Shown here one piece after another: positions 17,391 to 26,756 of a DNA stretch of 64,000 nt. The DNA is from MGBC163016 sp964631345 (GTDB lineage Bacteria > Actinomycetota > Coriobacteriia > Coriobacteriales > Eggerthellaceae). The stretch spans positions 1-64,000 of the forward strand of contig CAZVWE010000007.1 of NCBI GenBank assembly GCA_964631345.1, read 5' to 3'. Made by a program: the position numbers and the translations under genes. The notes under the pieces were generated by a model. The model did no database searches. It was not told the DNA's origin and was given only the letters and a program-made list of their open reading frames with translations. Each line of letters starts with the position of its first letter. Position 1 is the stretch's first letter.

Positions 17391-18312
17391 GAAACTCTAT
17401 ATTTTGGGACACCCTGTTTCGCATTCTAAATCTCCTTGTATGTATGAGGCTCTCTATAAAGAAATGCATCTTGATTGGGAATACGGGGCAATGGATTGCG
17501 CAACCCCAACCTGCGCATTGAAGTTTTTACGCGAAGGGGGTTGGATGTCAGTAAACGTGACAACCCCTTATAAACCAGAAGCATTTGATGTGGCACAACT
17601 TAAAGCTTCAAGTGCCAAGTTGGCCAAGGGTGTGAATCTGCTTGTTCGAAAAGATGAACACCTTATTGGATATAACGTTGATGGGGAAGGCTGCATCACG
17701 TTTCTTGAACGTAAGGGAGTGAATTTCGGTGGTTCAAAGGTCGCAGTATGTGGAACTGGTCCTACTGCTATGTCAATAGTACATGCAGCCGCTGGGGCTG
17801 GAGCGGATGACATTTTGCTTTTAGGACGCGATCGGCAAAGAACGGAAAGAGTACTTAACAGATATCTCGATGAGTACAGACGCCTTGCATCTAGCGCGAT
17901 AGAACTTCCGCCAGCAAATCCGCGCCGCCTTGGATTTACAGAAGCCTATGAGCATGCACAATTTCGTTTTGGAACATACACAACATCAACTCAGGCAATT
18001 AAAGAAGCGGACATTATCATAGATGCCACAACTTTGGGAATGAATGAGGGCGATCCAGCTCCTTTTAGCACATCGCTTTTGCATTCAGGCCAAGTTGTGT
18101 TGGACACAGTGTATGGACATGGTGAAACTGAAATTGTACGTGCGGCGAAAGAGGTGGGTGCAAAGGCATATGATGGCGCTGGGATGTTGGTTTCTCAAGC
18201 AGTTATAACAGCGACTATCGTTTGCGAGGTGAATGAAATAGATATGCCGCTTGGTTTTGACGAGGCATTTATGCTAATGGCCAATGCTGCAAAGTTTCAG
18301 TTTTCCGATTAG
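17383..18312 (+). CDS. aroE: Shikimate 5-dehydrogenase
   Basis: AroE reduces 3-dehydroshikimate to shikimate with NADPH. The 309-residue protein has the substrate motif GHPVSHSKSP at the start and the catalytic-lysine region NVTTPYKPEAFD. It also has the NADP loop VCGTGPTAMSIVHAAAGAGA and the closing motif YDGAGMLVSQAV. GTG 17383 is preferred over an upstream TTG at 17362, because AAGAAGGG stands about 11 bases before it and it overlaps the previous stop. It is the first gene of a five-gene shikimate operon. Confidence 0.95.
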   Translation: MTEKLYILGHPVSHSKSPCMYEALYKEMHLDWEYGAMDCATPTCALKFLREGGWMSVNVTTPYKPEAFDVAQLKASSAKLAKGVNLLVRKDEHLIGYNVDGEGCITFLERKGVNFGGSKVAVCGTGPTAMSIVHAAAGAGADDILLLGRDRQRTERVLNRYLDEYRRLASSAIELPPANPRRLGFTEAYEHAQFRFGTYTTSTQAIKEADIIIDATTLGMNEGDPAPFSTSLLHSGQVVLDTVYGHGETEIVRAAKEVGAKAYDGAGMLVSQAVITATIVCEVNEIDMPLGFDEAFMLMANAAKFQFSD

Positions 18313-18350
18313 GTTAGAATCAAAGCGTAAAACGTTAAGGGATAAAACAT

Positions 18351-19508
18351 ATGCAATACATCACAGCAGGAGAAAGCCATGGATCTGAGCTTACGACGAT
18401 CGTAAGTGGTGTTCCAGCTGGACTTTCGATTAACTTACGAAATATCAATTCCGATCTAGCAAGGCGTCAAAGTGGTTACGGCAGGGGTGATCGCCAAAAG
18501 ATCGAACGCGATCAGGCAGAAATTACCTCAGGTGTTAGATTTGGTGTTACAACCGGCTCTCCTATATCTATCAGAATAGAAAATAGAGATTGGCAAAACT
18601 GGAGCGAGCGTATGGCTGCTTTTGGAAAAGCTCCAGAAGGATATATGCGAGAGGTAACACCTCGTCCAGGGCATGCTGATCTTGTTGGACTTCTAAAGAC
18701 AAACACGGATGATTGTAGGAATATTCTTGAGCGTGCAAGTGCGCGTGAGACTGCAGCTCGTGTTGCGGCATGTGCTATCGCTAAAGAATTTCTTGGAGTT
18801 TTAGGCGTTGAAGTTATGAGCTATGTCACATCTATTGGTAAAGCTTCTATGGATGTGGCAGATGATGCTTTGTATGAACCCGTTGATGTGGAATTTTCCC
18901 CTGTGCGCTGTCCTGATGCGGAGGCCACCGAGGCGATGAAACAAGAGATAGATGCTGCAAAAGAAGCAGGTGAGAGCTTAGGTGGCACATTCCGTGTGGT
19001 GGCCACTGGACTTGTTGCAGGCCTTGGGTCGTATGCTTCAGGCCCCGAGCGCTTAACGTCAAGAATCGGTCAGGCAGTTTTTTCAATTCCCGCAATTAAG
19101 GGGGTTGGGTTTGGCGTCGGTTTTGATGCGGCAAACCGTGTGGGATCGAAAATGCATGACGGAATAGTGCTTGAAGATTCGAAATTTGTGCGCACGTCAA
19201 ACAATGCAGGGGGTCTTGAAGGCGGCATGACAACAGGAATGCCACTTGTGGTTGAGGCTGCAATGAAGCCAATTCCAACCCTTATGAATCCACTGCAAAC
19301 TGTGAATCTAGACACTTTGGAAGTTGAAGAGGCATCACGTGAGCGAAGTGATGTGTGTGCCGTACCTGCAGCGGCTGTTGTTGCAGAAGGTGAAGTTGCG
19401 ATGGTGCTAGCAAATGCATACATTGAGGCATTCGGCTCAACCTCTATGGCAGATATTAAAGCCAATCTTGCGCAGTATGAAAAACGTCTAAAGACCATGG
19501 GACACTAA
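18351..19508 (+). CDS. aroC: Chorismate synthase
   Basis: AroC makes chorismate from 5-enolpyruvylshikimate 3-phosphate and needs reduced FMN. The 385-residue protein has the N-terminal signature GESHGSELTTIVSGVPAGL and the RRQSGYGRGDRQKIE loop. It also has ARETAARVAACAIAK and SIPAIKGVGFGVGFDAANRV. AAGGGAT precedes the ATG. It is followed 13 bases later by aroK. EPSP synthase (aroA), which makes its substrate, is not in the window. Confidence 0.97.
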   Translation: MQYITAGESHGSELTTIVSGVPAGLSINLRNINSDLARRQSGYGRGDRQKIERDQAEITSGVRFGVTTGSPISIRIENRDWQNWSERMAAFGKAPEGYMREVTPRPGHADLVGLLKTNTDDCRNILERASARETAARVAACAIAKEFLGVLGVEVMSYVTSIGKASMDVADDALYEPVDVEFSPVRCPDAEATEAMKQEIDAAKEAGESLGGTFRVVATGLVAGLGSYASGPERLTSRIGQAVFSIPAIKGVGFGVGFDAANRVGSKMHDGIVLEDSKFVRTSNNAGGLEGGMTTGMPLVVEAAMKPIPTLMNPLQTVNLDTLEVEEASRERSDVCAVPAAAVVAEGEVAMVLANAYIEAFGSTSMADIKANLAQYEKRLKTMGH

Positions 19509-19521
19509 GCAGGTATTTGCA

Positions 19522-20097
19522 GTGGATACCGGAGAAGGTGCTCAATCCAAAACTGAAAGATACGAACTTTTACGCCCAGTTTTTTTAATTGGTTTTATGG
19601 GAGCTGGAAAATCTACTGTGGCTAGGCGTTTTGCACGGATGTGTAAAACGAGCGCTTTAGATCTTGATTCATACATAGAGCGTAAAGCTGGAATGAAGGT
19701 AAAAGAAATCTTTGCCGAATCCGGAGAGGCGGGATTTCGCAAACTTGAAACTGAAGCTTTGAGAAATGTGTCTTTAAGTGAGCAACCGTCCGTCGTGTCT
19801 TGTGGGGGCGGTGTCATTTGCACTGAGTGCAATATAGAAATTATGCGAGAGCATGGATATGTTGTACATTTGATGGTTGACGCAAAAGAGGCTGCAAGCC
19901 GCATATCCGATCTATCGACGCGACCGCTTTTTGAAAACATAGAGGCTGCATCAAGAAGATGCAATGAACGTATGCCTATATATAATGCCGCTGCTAATGC
20001 AACAATAGACACTAAAGGAAAAGATCCTTATGTTGTATCCAAAGAATTAAGGCGACTTTTGCTAAAGGAAGGCGTGCTATGCAAGCGACAAGAATAG
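19522..20097 (+). CDS. aroK: Shikimate kinase
   Basis: AroK phosphorylates shikimate at the 3-position using ATP. The 191-residue protein has the P-loop GFMGAGKSTVARRFA near residue 27 and the shikimate-binding Asp region LDLDSYIERKAGMKV. It also has SCGGGVICTECN and the lid RPLFENIEAASRRCNER. The start is GTG. Its end overlaps aroB by 19 bases, so translation of the two is likely coupled. Confidence 0.95.
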   Translation: MDTGEGAQSKTERYELLRPVFLIGFMGAGKSTVARRFARMCKTSALDLDSYIERKAGMKVKEIFAESGEAGFRKLETEALRNVSLSEQPSVVSCGGGVICTECNIEIMREHGYVVHLMVDAKEAASRISDLSTRPLFENIEAASRRCNERMPIYNAAANATIDTKGKDPYVVSKELRRLLLKEGVLCKRQE

Positions 20098-21209
20098 TTG
20101 TCGAAATACCTGGAGAGAAAGACTACAACGTTCGCGTTGGAGCCGATCAACTTGAATGCCTCGCAGATAAGCTAGATGATGTCGATGCGGTTGCAAACTG
20201 CCCGCATTTTTTAATTATTACAGACTCTACAGTTGAGCCATTGTATGCATCTTTCGTGAAGCGTTCCTTTGAGCGAGCTCATAAAAAAGCAGATCTGATA
20301 TCAGTGCCAGCGGGTGAGGATTCCAAATCGATTGAGGTTGCAGGCGAGATTTGGCGAGCCATGGCAGACCTTCAAATGGGAAGGGATAGCGCGGTAGTGG
20401 CTTTAGGGGGCGGGGTTGTAGGAGATCTTGCAGGATTTGTTGCGTCAACTTATATGCGTGGTGTTTCCGTTGTGCAAGTTCCAACAACGCTTCTTTCTAT
20501 GGTTGATTCATCTGTCGGAGGAAAGACTGCCATTAATTTACCTGAGGGCAAAAACTTAGTAGGCACATTCATGCAACCTGTGTATGTGTGCGCATCGGTT
20601 GATACGCTTTCCACCCTAAACGATAGGGAGTGGAGATGCGGGTGTGCGGAAGTTGTTAAATCTGCGGCAATTGATTCCGACGATTTCTTTTTCTGGATGA
20701 TGGAAAATGCTGATGCGTTGGCAGCTCGAGATTTATCTGTTGTAACCGAGGCCGTGAAACGTTGCGTTGTATTTAAAGCAGGCGTTGTTGCAGAAGATAA
20801 GACCGAAAGCAAAGGTGTTCGTGAATGTCTAAATTACGGGCATACTCTTGCACACGCTATTGAGGTGCTTTCTGGTTACGGCACATATTCGCATGGTGCA
20901 GCAGTTGCAGAAGGCATGCGATTTGCTGCATTTTTAGGAGAGCGCGTAATTGCAACTCAAAGAGATTTTATTGAGGCACAGGCAAGTCTTTTAGATGCTT
21001 TGTCGCTTGATGCGCTTGATTGGTCGGCAGATCCTGAAGAGATTGTCGACTGCATGAAGCGAGACAAGAAAGCAAGAGATGGGCATTTGCGCTTTGTGCT
21101 TCTTGAGGACGTTGGTGCATGGTCATGTGTGGAAGTAGAAGATGATGTAGTGCTTTCAGCGCTTAAGGATTATTTTGATATGAAGCGCATGGCTCAAGAT
21201 TTGGATTAG
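20079..21209 (+). CDS. aroB: 3-Dehydroquinate synthase
   Basis: AroB converts DAHP to 3-dehydroquinate with NAD+ and a divalent metal. The 376-residue protein carries the NAD/metal motif GGGVVGDLAGFVASTYMRG. It also has PTTLLSMVDSSVGGKTAIN and the metal ligands in NYGHTLAHAIE and YSHGAAVAEGM. The ATG lies inside the end of aroK. It precedes aroQ, which uses its product. Confidence 0.97.
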   Translation: MQATRIVVEIPGEKDYNVRVGADQLECLADKLDDVDAVANCPHFLIITDSTVEPLYASFVKRSFERAHKKADLISVPAGEDSKSIEVAGEIWRAMADLQMGRDSAVVALGGGVVGDLAGFVASTYMRGVSVVQVPTTLLSMVDSSVGGKTAINLPEGKNLVGTFMQPVYVCASVDTLSTLNDREWRCGCAEVVKSAAIDSDDFFFWMMENADALAARDLSVVTEAVKRCVVFKAGVVAEDKTESKGVRECLNYGHTLAHAIEVLSGYGTYSHGAAVAEGMRFAAFLGERVIATQRDFIEAQASLLDALSLDALDWSADPEEIVDCMKRDKKARDGHLRFVLLEDVGAWSCVEVEDDVVLSALKDYFDMKRMAQDLD

Positions 21210-21249
21210 AAAGCGGAAAGCAGCTTGTAGAAAAAAGGAAAAGGCATAA

Positions 21250-21675
21250 ATGAGAGTTTTACTTATGAATGGCCCCAACCTAAATATGCTTGGGATTCGT
21301 GAGCCTGAGATGTATGGTGTAGATACGCTTGAGACTATAGAAAACGAGATGAAGGAATATGCAAGCGAGCTCGGTGTGGAGCTTGATTGTTTTCAATCAA
21401 ATCATGAGGGTGAACTTATAGATAAGCTTCATGAGGCTCATTTCAAATACGATGGTGTGATCTACAACCCTGGCGCCCATACGCATTATTCTTACGCACT
21501 TCGCGATGCTGTCGCATCCATTGACACGCCAGTTGTTGAAGTGCATTTAACAGATGTTGATTCACGCGAGGATTTCCGCAAACTATCGGTTTTTGATGGC
21601 GTTGTTTTCACAAAGATTAAAGGCATGGGTAAGGCGTGTTATAAGGAGGCACTTAATGTGCTCTGTAATACCTGA
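21250..21675 (+). CDS. aroQ: Type II 3-dehydroquinate dehydratase
   Basis: AroQ dehydrates 3-dehydroquinate to 3-dehydroshikimate. The 141-residue protein has the type II signature NGPNLNMLGIREPEMYG, with the catalytic tyrosine, and NPGAHTHYSYALRDAV with the catalytic histidine. Its last 20 bases overlap the following peptidase gene, whose ribosome site lies inside aroQ. With aroE, aroC, aroK and aroB it covers five of the seven shikimate steps. Confidence 0.97.
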   Translation: MRVLLMNGPNLNMLGIREPEMYGVDTLETIENEMKEYASELGVELDCFQSNHEGELIDKLHEAHFKYDGVIYNPGAHTHYSYALRDAVASIDTPVVEVHLTDVDSREDFRKLSVFDGVVFTKIKGMGKACYKEALNVLCNT

Positions 21676-22927
21676 TTGCTCGATGAAAAAAGATATTCAA
21701 AAACGGCGAGCAAATGCTGTTCGAGGTGTGCTTAAAGCAAAGGGTCTCGACGCACTTTATGTGCGAAACACAGCAAATATTGAATGGATGTCTGCGTTTA
21801 ATGGGGTATTTGACGATGAACAAGCTCATGCTCTGTTTTTAGGGGCTACAACAGAGCCTTTTTTTATACACACTGATTCTAGGTATTCAGCAGCTATGGA
21901 GCGAGAGGCTGAAGACACACTTGCCGTAATCGATGCAGAAAGGATTGCATTTAGTAAGTGGGCAGCTTCTAAATGGTATGACTATATTTCTGGCAGCGAT
22001 ATGGGCGCGAAAAGCACAAAAGCCGATGGGAGCGCTGCTGGAGTAGGCAATGATGATACAGCGGTTGCAAAAGGTACTGCAAACACAGCAAAACTTGCGA
22101 TTGAGAACACTTTAGAGCTAGGAGAATTTAGACGTCTTGAAAAAGCTTTTGTTTGTGCAGGGGAGTGCAGCGCTATAAATAATGACGCATCCAGTAAAGG
22201 CATATTTGCAGAAACTGATGGATTGCTGCTTCGCGTTCGCTCTGTAAAAGATGAGTTTGAAATTGGGCGACTTCGTGAAGCTCAATCTGTAACGGACGCT
22301 GCCTTTACATATATTACAGAGGTTATTAAGCCTGGCATGACAGAGCGTGAAGTTCAATTGGCACTAAACAACTTTATGTTGTCACATGGCGCAGATTCAC
22401 TTGCGTTTGCGTCAATTATTGCATCTGGGGCGAATGGAGCTTCTCCGCATGCAATTGTGAGTGACAAAAAGTTAGAAGCAGGCGAGTGCATCGTTATGGA
22501 TTTTGGAGCAAGAAAAAATGGGTATTGTTCCGACATGACTCGTACTGTGTTTTTAGGTGAACCTGAAGGCGAAATGCTTTGTGCATGGGAAGCTTTGAGA
22601 TGCGCAAATGAATCAGTACAAGAAATGTTGTCACCTGGTGTCACCGGAAAAGCTGCCCATGAACTTGCGATATCCATTCTTGATGATGCTGGATTTGCCG
22701 GGCGTATGGGACATGGGCTTGGGCATGGTGTAGGCGTGGAAATCCATGAGCTTCCGGTTTTATCGCCATCAAATGAAGACCCACTTGAAATGGGAAACGT
22801 TGTGACAGTTGAGCCTGGAATTTATATTCCTGATAAGTTCGGTATGCGCCTTGAAGATTTCGGCGTGATTCGCGATACCGGATTTGAACGGTTTACAACG
22901 TCCACCCATGAGATGGTGGTGCTTTGA
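21656..22927 (+). CDS. pepQ: Xaa-Pro peptidase (M24 family)
   Basis: This is a metallopeptidase that cuts X-Pro bonds in peptides. The 423-residue protein has an N-terminal creatinase-like domain and a pita-bread M24 domain. The metal ligands lie in MDFGARKNGYCSDMTRTVFL, GHGLGHGVGVEIHELP and VEPGIYIPDKFGMRLEDFG. ATG 21656 is chosen because AAGGAGG (21643-21649) stands six bases upstream. The N-terminal domain holds a Gly/Ala/Thr-rich insertion near residues 115-150 with no close parallel in the family. Placement after aro genes and before efp is common in Gram-positives, but efp is not here. The symbol is by family. Confidence 0.9.
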   Translation: MCSVIPDCSMKKDIQKRRANAVRGVLKAKGLDALYVRNTANIEWMSAFNGVFDDEQAHALFLGATTEPFFIHTDSRYSAAMEREAEDTLAVIDAERIAFSKWAASKWYDYISGSDMGAKSTKADGSAAGVGNDDTAVAKGTANTAKLAIENTLELGEFRRLEKAFVCAGECSAINNDASSKGIFAETDGLLLRVRSVKDEFEIGRLREAQSVTDAAFTYITEVIKPGMTEREVQLALNNFMLSHGADSLAFASIIASGANGASPHAIVSDKKLEAGECIVMDFGARKNGYCSDMTRTVFLGEPEGEMLCAWEALRCANESVQEMLSPGVTGKAAHELAISILDDAGFAGRMGHGLGHGVGVEIHELPVLSPSNEDPLEMGNVVTVEPGIYIPDKFGMRLEDFGVIRDTGFERFTTSTHEMVVL

Positions 22928-22957
22928 CGGATTTGTTCCTTAACCAGATTTAACTTA

Positions 22958-24223
22958 CTACACAGTTCCCATGTTCCATGAGTTGAGATAGGCTTTTTGC
23001 TCTTCTGTAAGTACGTCTATCTCAATGCCTAAGGTTTCTAGTTTGACAGAAGCTACCTTTTCATCGATGTCACTTGGCACATCGTATACTTTAGGGGATA
23101 GCTCACCAGAGTGTTGCATCAGCCATTCTGCGCAAAGCGCTTGGTTTGCAAAACTCATGTCCATAACGTTTGCGGGGTGACCTTCAGCACCTGAAAGGTT
23201 TACGAGTCTACCTTCTGCAAGAAGGACAATCTTTCTGCCATCAGGCATGACATATTCATCAACCATTGGCTTTCGCTCTGTTTTCGATACAGCCATCTCT
23301 TCTAAGCAGGGAATATTGATCTCTGAGTTGAAATGTCCGGAATTGCAGATGATCGCTCCGTCTTTCATGTTCTCATAGCACACTTTATCGATTACGTTTA
23401 AGTCTCCTGTAACTGTTACCCATATATCTGCAACGCGTGCTGCTTCTGCGCGTGGCATTACAGCAAAGCCGTCCATGTGTGCTTCAAGGGCTGCGGTTGG
23501 GTCAACTTCGCAAATTACCACTTGGCAGCCCATGCCACGAGCACGCATTGCAAGGCCTTTTCCGCACCATCCGTATCCACTTACAACAAAAGTGCGTCCA
23601 GCTAAAAGTCTATTTGTTAGACGAATGATTCCATCGAGTGTGGACTGGCCGGTGCCGTAGCGATTGTCGAAGAAATGCTTAGTCTTTGCATCGTTTACGG
23701 CGATTATGGGATATGTGAGCTCACCATCGGCTGCCATGGCAGCAAGCCTGACGACTCCCGTTGTAGTCTCTTCGGTGCCTGCGATGATGTTTTCTATTGC
23801 TTCTCTGCGTGTTTCATGTATGCGACCTACAACATCAGCGCCGTCATCCATGGTGATCTGTGGCTTGAAATCAATTACAGCATCAACGTGCTTGTAATAA
23901 GTCTCCGTATCTTCTCCACATATTGCATATACAGAAATTCCGAAATCACGGACAAGCGATGCCGCTGTATCGTCTTGAGTAGATAAAGGATTTGATGCAC
24001 AAAGACGGATCTCTGCGCCCCCGGCTTTTAGTGTACGCATGAGGTTGGCTGTTTCTGTAGTTACGTGTAGGCATGCTCCAATACGCACTCCCCTCAGAGG
24101 TTTTTCACGCTCAAAACGCTCTCTGATCTGGGCAAGTACAGGCATATCCGCATCAGCCCAAAGTATTCTTGCGTACCCCTTATCTGCAAGAGAAATATCT
24201 TTAATATCGAAGTCTTCTGCCAT
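22958..24223 (-). CDS. ahcY: Adenosylhomocysteinase
   Basis: AhcY hydrolyses S-adenosylhomocysteine to adenosine and homocysteine, clearing the inhibitor of methyltransferases. The 421-residue protein has SNPLSTQDDTAASLV near residue 77, NDAKTKHFFDNRYGTGQS and the NAD loop VSGYGWCGKGLAMRARGMG. It ends in LNSW-type residues near the C-terminus. ATG 24223 is chosen for the family N-terminus (DISLADKG) and an AGAGG site. The frame is open for 546 further bases, but into the divergent glycosyltransferase. It is alone on its strand, convergent with pepQ. Confidence 0.95.
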   Translation of the reverse strand: MAEDFDIKDISLADKGYARILWADADMPVLAQIRERFEREKPLRGVRIGACLHVTTETANLMRTLKAGGAEIRLCASNPLSTQDDTAASLVRDFGISVYAICGEDTETYYKHVDAVIDFKPQITMDDGADVVGRIHETRREAIENIIAGTEETTTGVVRLAAMAADGELTYPIIAVNDAKTKHFFDNRYGTGQSTLDGIIRLTNRLLAGRTFVVSGYGWCGKGLAMRARGMGCQVVICEVDPTAALEAHMDGFAVMPRAEAARVADIWVTVTGDLNVIDKVCYENMKDGAIICNSGHFNSEINIPCLEEMAVSKTERKPMVDEYVMPDGRKIVLLAEGRLVNLSGAEGHPANVMDMSFANQALCAEWLMQHSGELSPKVYDVPSDIDEKVASVKLETLGIEIDVLTEEQKAYLNSWNMGTV

Positions 24224-24427
24224 TTGTATACCTCTGTTCATGGTTGAGTATTCGGTTTTATTCATATGTTGTGCCATATTGTTTCGCTTGTGCAAATAGT
24301 GATTCATTTGGCAACCAATCAAGGATACATCAAATGGATTATTTGCAATTCGCTTCAAATTATGAAAATAGGGAACTATACTTATTAGTTGGGCTAGAGA
24401 TCCGATGTTGTCGGAGAAGGAAGAGAA

Positions 24428-25762
24428 GTGTTTCAAGAACTGTCGCAGTCGATGGCCGCACTTTCGTTCATCGATATTTTTAACTTCAGTGTTTTTATAA
24501 CCTTTACTCTTTGCTATACGTATCAGCTTTACTATGTAGTTGTTACTCTTACCAGAAAACCTCCTCGTCATATTGCAAAGACAAATCATAAATTTGCCGT
24601 TTTGATTGCAGCGCGAAATGAACAAACCGTAATCGGAGATTTGATTGCTTCGATTAAGAATCAGAAATACCCCGAAGATCTGATCGATATTTTTGTAATT
24701 GCAGATAACTGCACAGATGACACTGCCTCCATTGCACGATCGGCGGGTGCTTGTGTGTTTACGCGCCACAATACAGAATTTGTTGGTAAAGGATATGCGC
24801 TTGATTATGGCCTAAAGGCTATTTGGCAGGAGTTTCCCGATGCGGGATATGAGGCATATTTTGTTTTTGATGCCGACAATGTTTTAGATGAAAACTATTT
24901 CACTGAGATGAATGCAACATTTGACTCAGGAGCGCAAGCATCAACTAGTTATCGCAATTCTAAGAACTTCGATTCCAATTGGATTTCTTCTGGATATGGG
25001 GTTTGGTTCTTACGTGAAGCTAAGTTCTTAAACCAAGCACGCTTCACTTTAAACACATCATGCGCGGTATCTGGAACAGGGTTTTTTATTGCAGCTGATA
25101 TTCTCAAACGAGCAGGTGGCTGGAAATGGCATCTCCTGACTGAAGATATTGAGTTTTCGGCGTCTTCGATTACCGATGAGGTTAGGATTGCATATAGTCC
25201 GCGTGCTGTGTTTTACGATGAGCAGCCAACGACGTTTCGTGATTCATGGAATCAACGTTCTAGGTGGGCAAAAGGCTTTTATCAAGTGTTTGCTCATTAC
25301 TCTGTAGGTCTTATCAAAGGTATATTTACTAATTCCAAAGGTCACAGATTTGCCTGTTTTGACATGTTGATGACTCTTGCTCCTGGAATGCTTTTATCTG
25401 TTGTCTCTATTATTTTTAATGCGGTAATTATCGCCCTTAGCTGTACTGGGATTATCAGTGCAGGTGTGGCTGTTGCAAGTTCAATCTCATCGATCTTTTT
25501 CTGTCTGTTTAACTATTTCATGTTCATGTTTGTTTTTGGAATCTTAACCACATTCGTTGAGTGGAATAGTATCCGTGCAAGCCTTCCTCGTAAGCTTTGG
25601 AGCATGGTGACTTTCCCATTGTTCATGATGACCTATATTCCAATTGCGCTTGTTGCGTTGGTCAAAAAGACCTCTTGGAAACCTATCGCACATACGATAT
25701 CTGTCGATGTTACTGAATTTGCAGATAGCAATGAAGTTAAGTCCAATAAGGTGATAGGTTAG
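24428..25762 (+). CDS. Membrane glycosyltransferase, family 2
   Basis: The 444-residue protein has an N-terminal membrane segment (about 15-38) and a GT2 catalytic domain. The catalytic motifs are FAVLIAARNEQTVIGDLI, VIADNCTDD, VFDADNVLDENYF (the DxD site), LTEDIEFS and the QRSRWAKGF (Q/RxxRW) motif. Three or four C-terminal membrane segments follow. This is the layout of processive synthases such as poly-N-acetylglucosamine or cellulose synthase-like enzymes. The product cannot be named. The start is GTG with GGAGAAGGAAGAG upstream. No other polysaccharide genes are adjacent. Confidence 0.88.
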   Translation: MFQELSQSMAALSFIDIFNFSVFITFTLCYTYQLYYVVVTLTRKPPRHIAKTNHKFAVLIAARNEQTVIGDLIASIKNQKYPEDLIDIFVIADNCTDDTASIARSAGACVFTRHNTEFVGKGYALDYGLKAIWQEFPDAGYEAYFVFDADNVLDENYFTEMNATFDSGAQASTSYRNSKNFDSNWISSGYGVWFLREAKFLNQARFTLNTSCAVSGTGFFIAADILKRAGGWKWHLLTEDIEFSASSITDEVRIAYSPRAVFYDEQPTTFRDSWNQRSRWAKGFYQVFAHYSVGLIKGIFTNSKGHRFACFDMLMTLAPGMLLSVVSIIFNAVIIALSCTGIISAGVAVASSISSIFFCLFNYFMFMFVFGILTTFVEWNSIRASLPRKLWSMVTFPLFMMTYIPIALVALVKKTSWKPIAHTISVDVTEFADSNEVKSNKVIG

Positions 25763-25799
25763 CTGGTTAAAATAACGGTCTATGCGTTAGTGATAGTTT

Positions 25800-26621
25800 T
25801 CAGTCAATAGCTTTTCCGAATGTAAGCCCATAGATTTCCTCAGCTCCGGCGTTTCTTAGCGCTAAAGCAGCAGCGCACAAAGTGGCTCCAGTTGTGCATA
25901 TATCGTCAACAATAATTATTCGTTTAGGGATAGTTGCACCTTCTTTTATATGCATGATATGCAGCATGTTGTCTATGCGCTCTTTTCGACCAAGTGACCT
26001 CTGATCTTTTGATTTGGGTCGTTCAAACAAGCATGCAAGTTGAAGGTCTGTTACATCAGAAAGACACTGCGCAATTTCTAAAGAATGATCAAAGCTTCGT
26101 CTCCTGTAAGCTTGAATTGTGTCTGGAATGTAGGTTAATACACAAGGTTTACGTACCCATTCTGGCTTAATGTAGTTTGCTATTACAAATGCTATAAATT
26201 TACTTAGCCTTCGCTCGTCTTTATCTTTGTAGGTTGAAATTATGCTCTTTGAATTTTCGTCTAAACAAAGTGCAGACGCCATGCCATCAAATGGAAAATC
26301 CAGCTCAAGTGTTGGGTTTCCGCATTCAGTACACTGGATGGTTCCATAAGGCGAACCGCAGGTGGGACATGAAAAGCATGTGTCTATGAATCTGAGCTTG
26401 TTTATGCAATCGTCACAAATAAGATCCCCTGGTATATCGCATATAGCGCAGCGTGTTGGCCATAACGTCTCAGCTACAACTTCAAGTGCATTTTTTACGT
26501 ATGAGTGAATTTTGGAATCTGATCGACGTTGTAAATGATTATTTACAGAGGTAGGCTCATCTTGTGTCGATCGAGCTTTTGCGATTTCAATTGAATATGG
26601 ACTGCTTGGATTGATCGACAT
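25800..26621 (-). CDS. comF: ComF family phosphoribosyltransferase-like protein
   Basis: ComF proteins are needed for DNA uptake in competent bacteria and carry a PRTase fold. The protein has zinc-finger cysteines (CAICDIPGDLICDDC, then CFSCPTCG and CTEC). It also has RSFDHSLEIAQ and the PRPP loop IIIVDDICTTGATL. The start is uncertain: ATG 26621 gives 273 residues, and a GTG at 26657 would add 12. Neither has a clear ribosome site. Competence genes are not nearby, so a role in DNA uptake is inferred from family only. Confidence 0.85.
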   Translation of the reverse strand: MSINPSSPYSIEIAKARSTQDEPTSVNNHLQRRSDSKIHSYVKNALEVVAETLWPTRCAICDIPGDLICDDCINKLRFIDTCFSCPTCGSPYGTIQCTECGNPTLELDFPFDGMASALCLDENSKSIISTYKDKDERRLSKFIAFVIANYIKPEWVRKPCVLTYIPDTIQAYRRRSFDHSLEIAQCLSDVTDLQLACLFERPKSKDQRSLGRKERIDNMLHIMHIKEGATIPKRIIIVDDICTTGATLCAAALALRNAGAEEIYGLTFGKAID

Positions 26622-26656
26622 CTTTGGGAGTATACATAAATTCGCAAACGGTATCA

Positions 26657-26756
26657 CTAGTTAATTAGCTGCCACATAGAACTAGTTGATTAGCTATTGT
26701 ATAGAGCTAGCTAAGCAGTCGTCGCATAGAGCGAGCTGATTGGCTGTCGCATAGAA
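26657..26756. repeat. Tandem repeat, four 25-bp units
   Basis: Four contiguous units of exactly 25 bases begin at 26657, 26682, 26707 and 26732. They share a start like CTAGTTGATTAGCT and an end like GCATAGAG or GCATAGAA. Units differ at several positions. The array lies just upstream of comF and runs into the end of the weak minus-strand ORF at 26711-26998. I see no coding explanation. Confidence 0.85.

Noticed and set aside
24224..24427. SAH riboswitch before ahcY
   Set aside because: I read the reverse strand for the conserved core of SAH riboswitches and did not find it. The region is AT-rich with no clear paired elements.
24224..24769. Upstream extension of the ahcY frame
   Set aside because: It would run antisense through the start of the divergent glycosyltransferase. 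The family N-terminus and ribosome site place the start at 24223.
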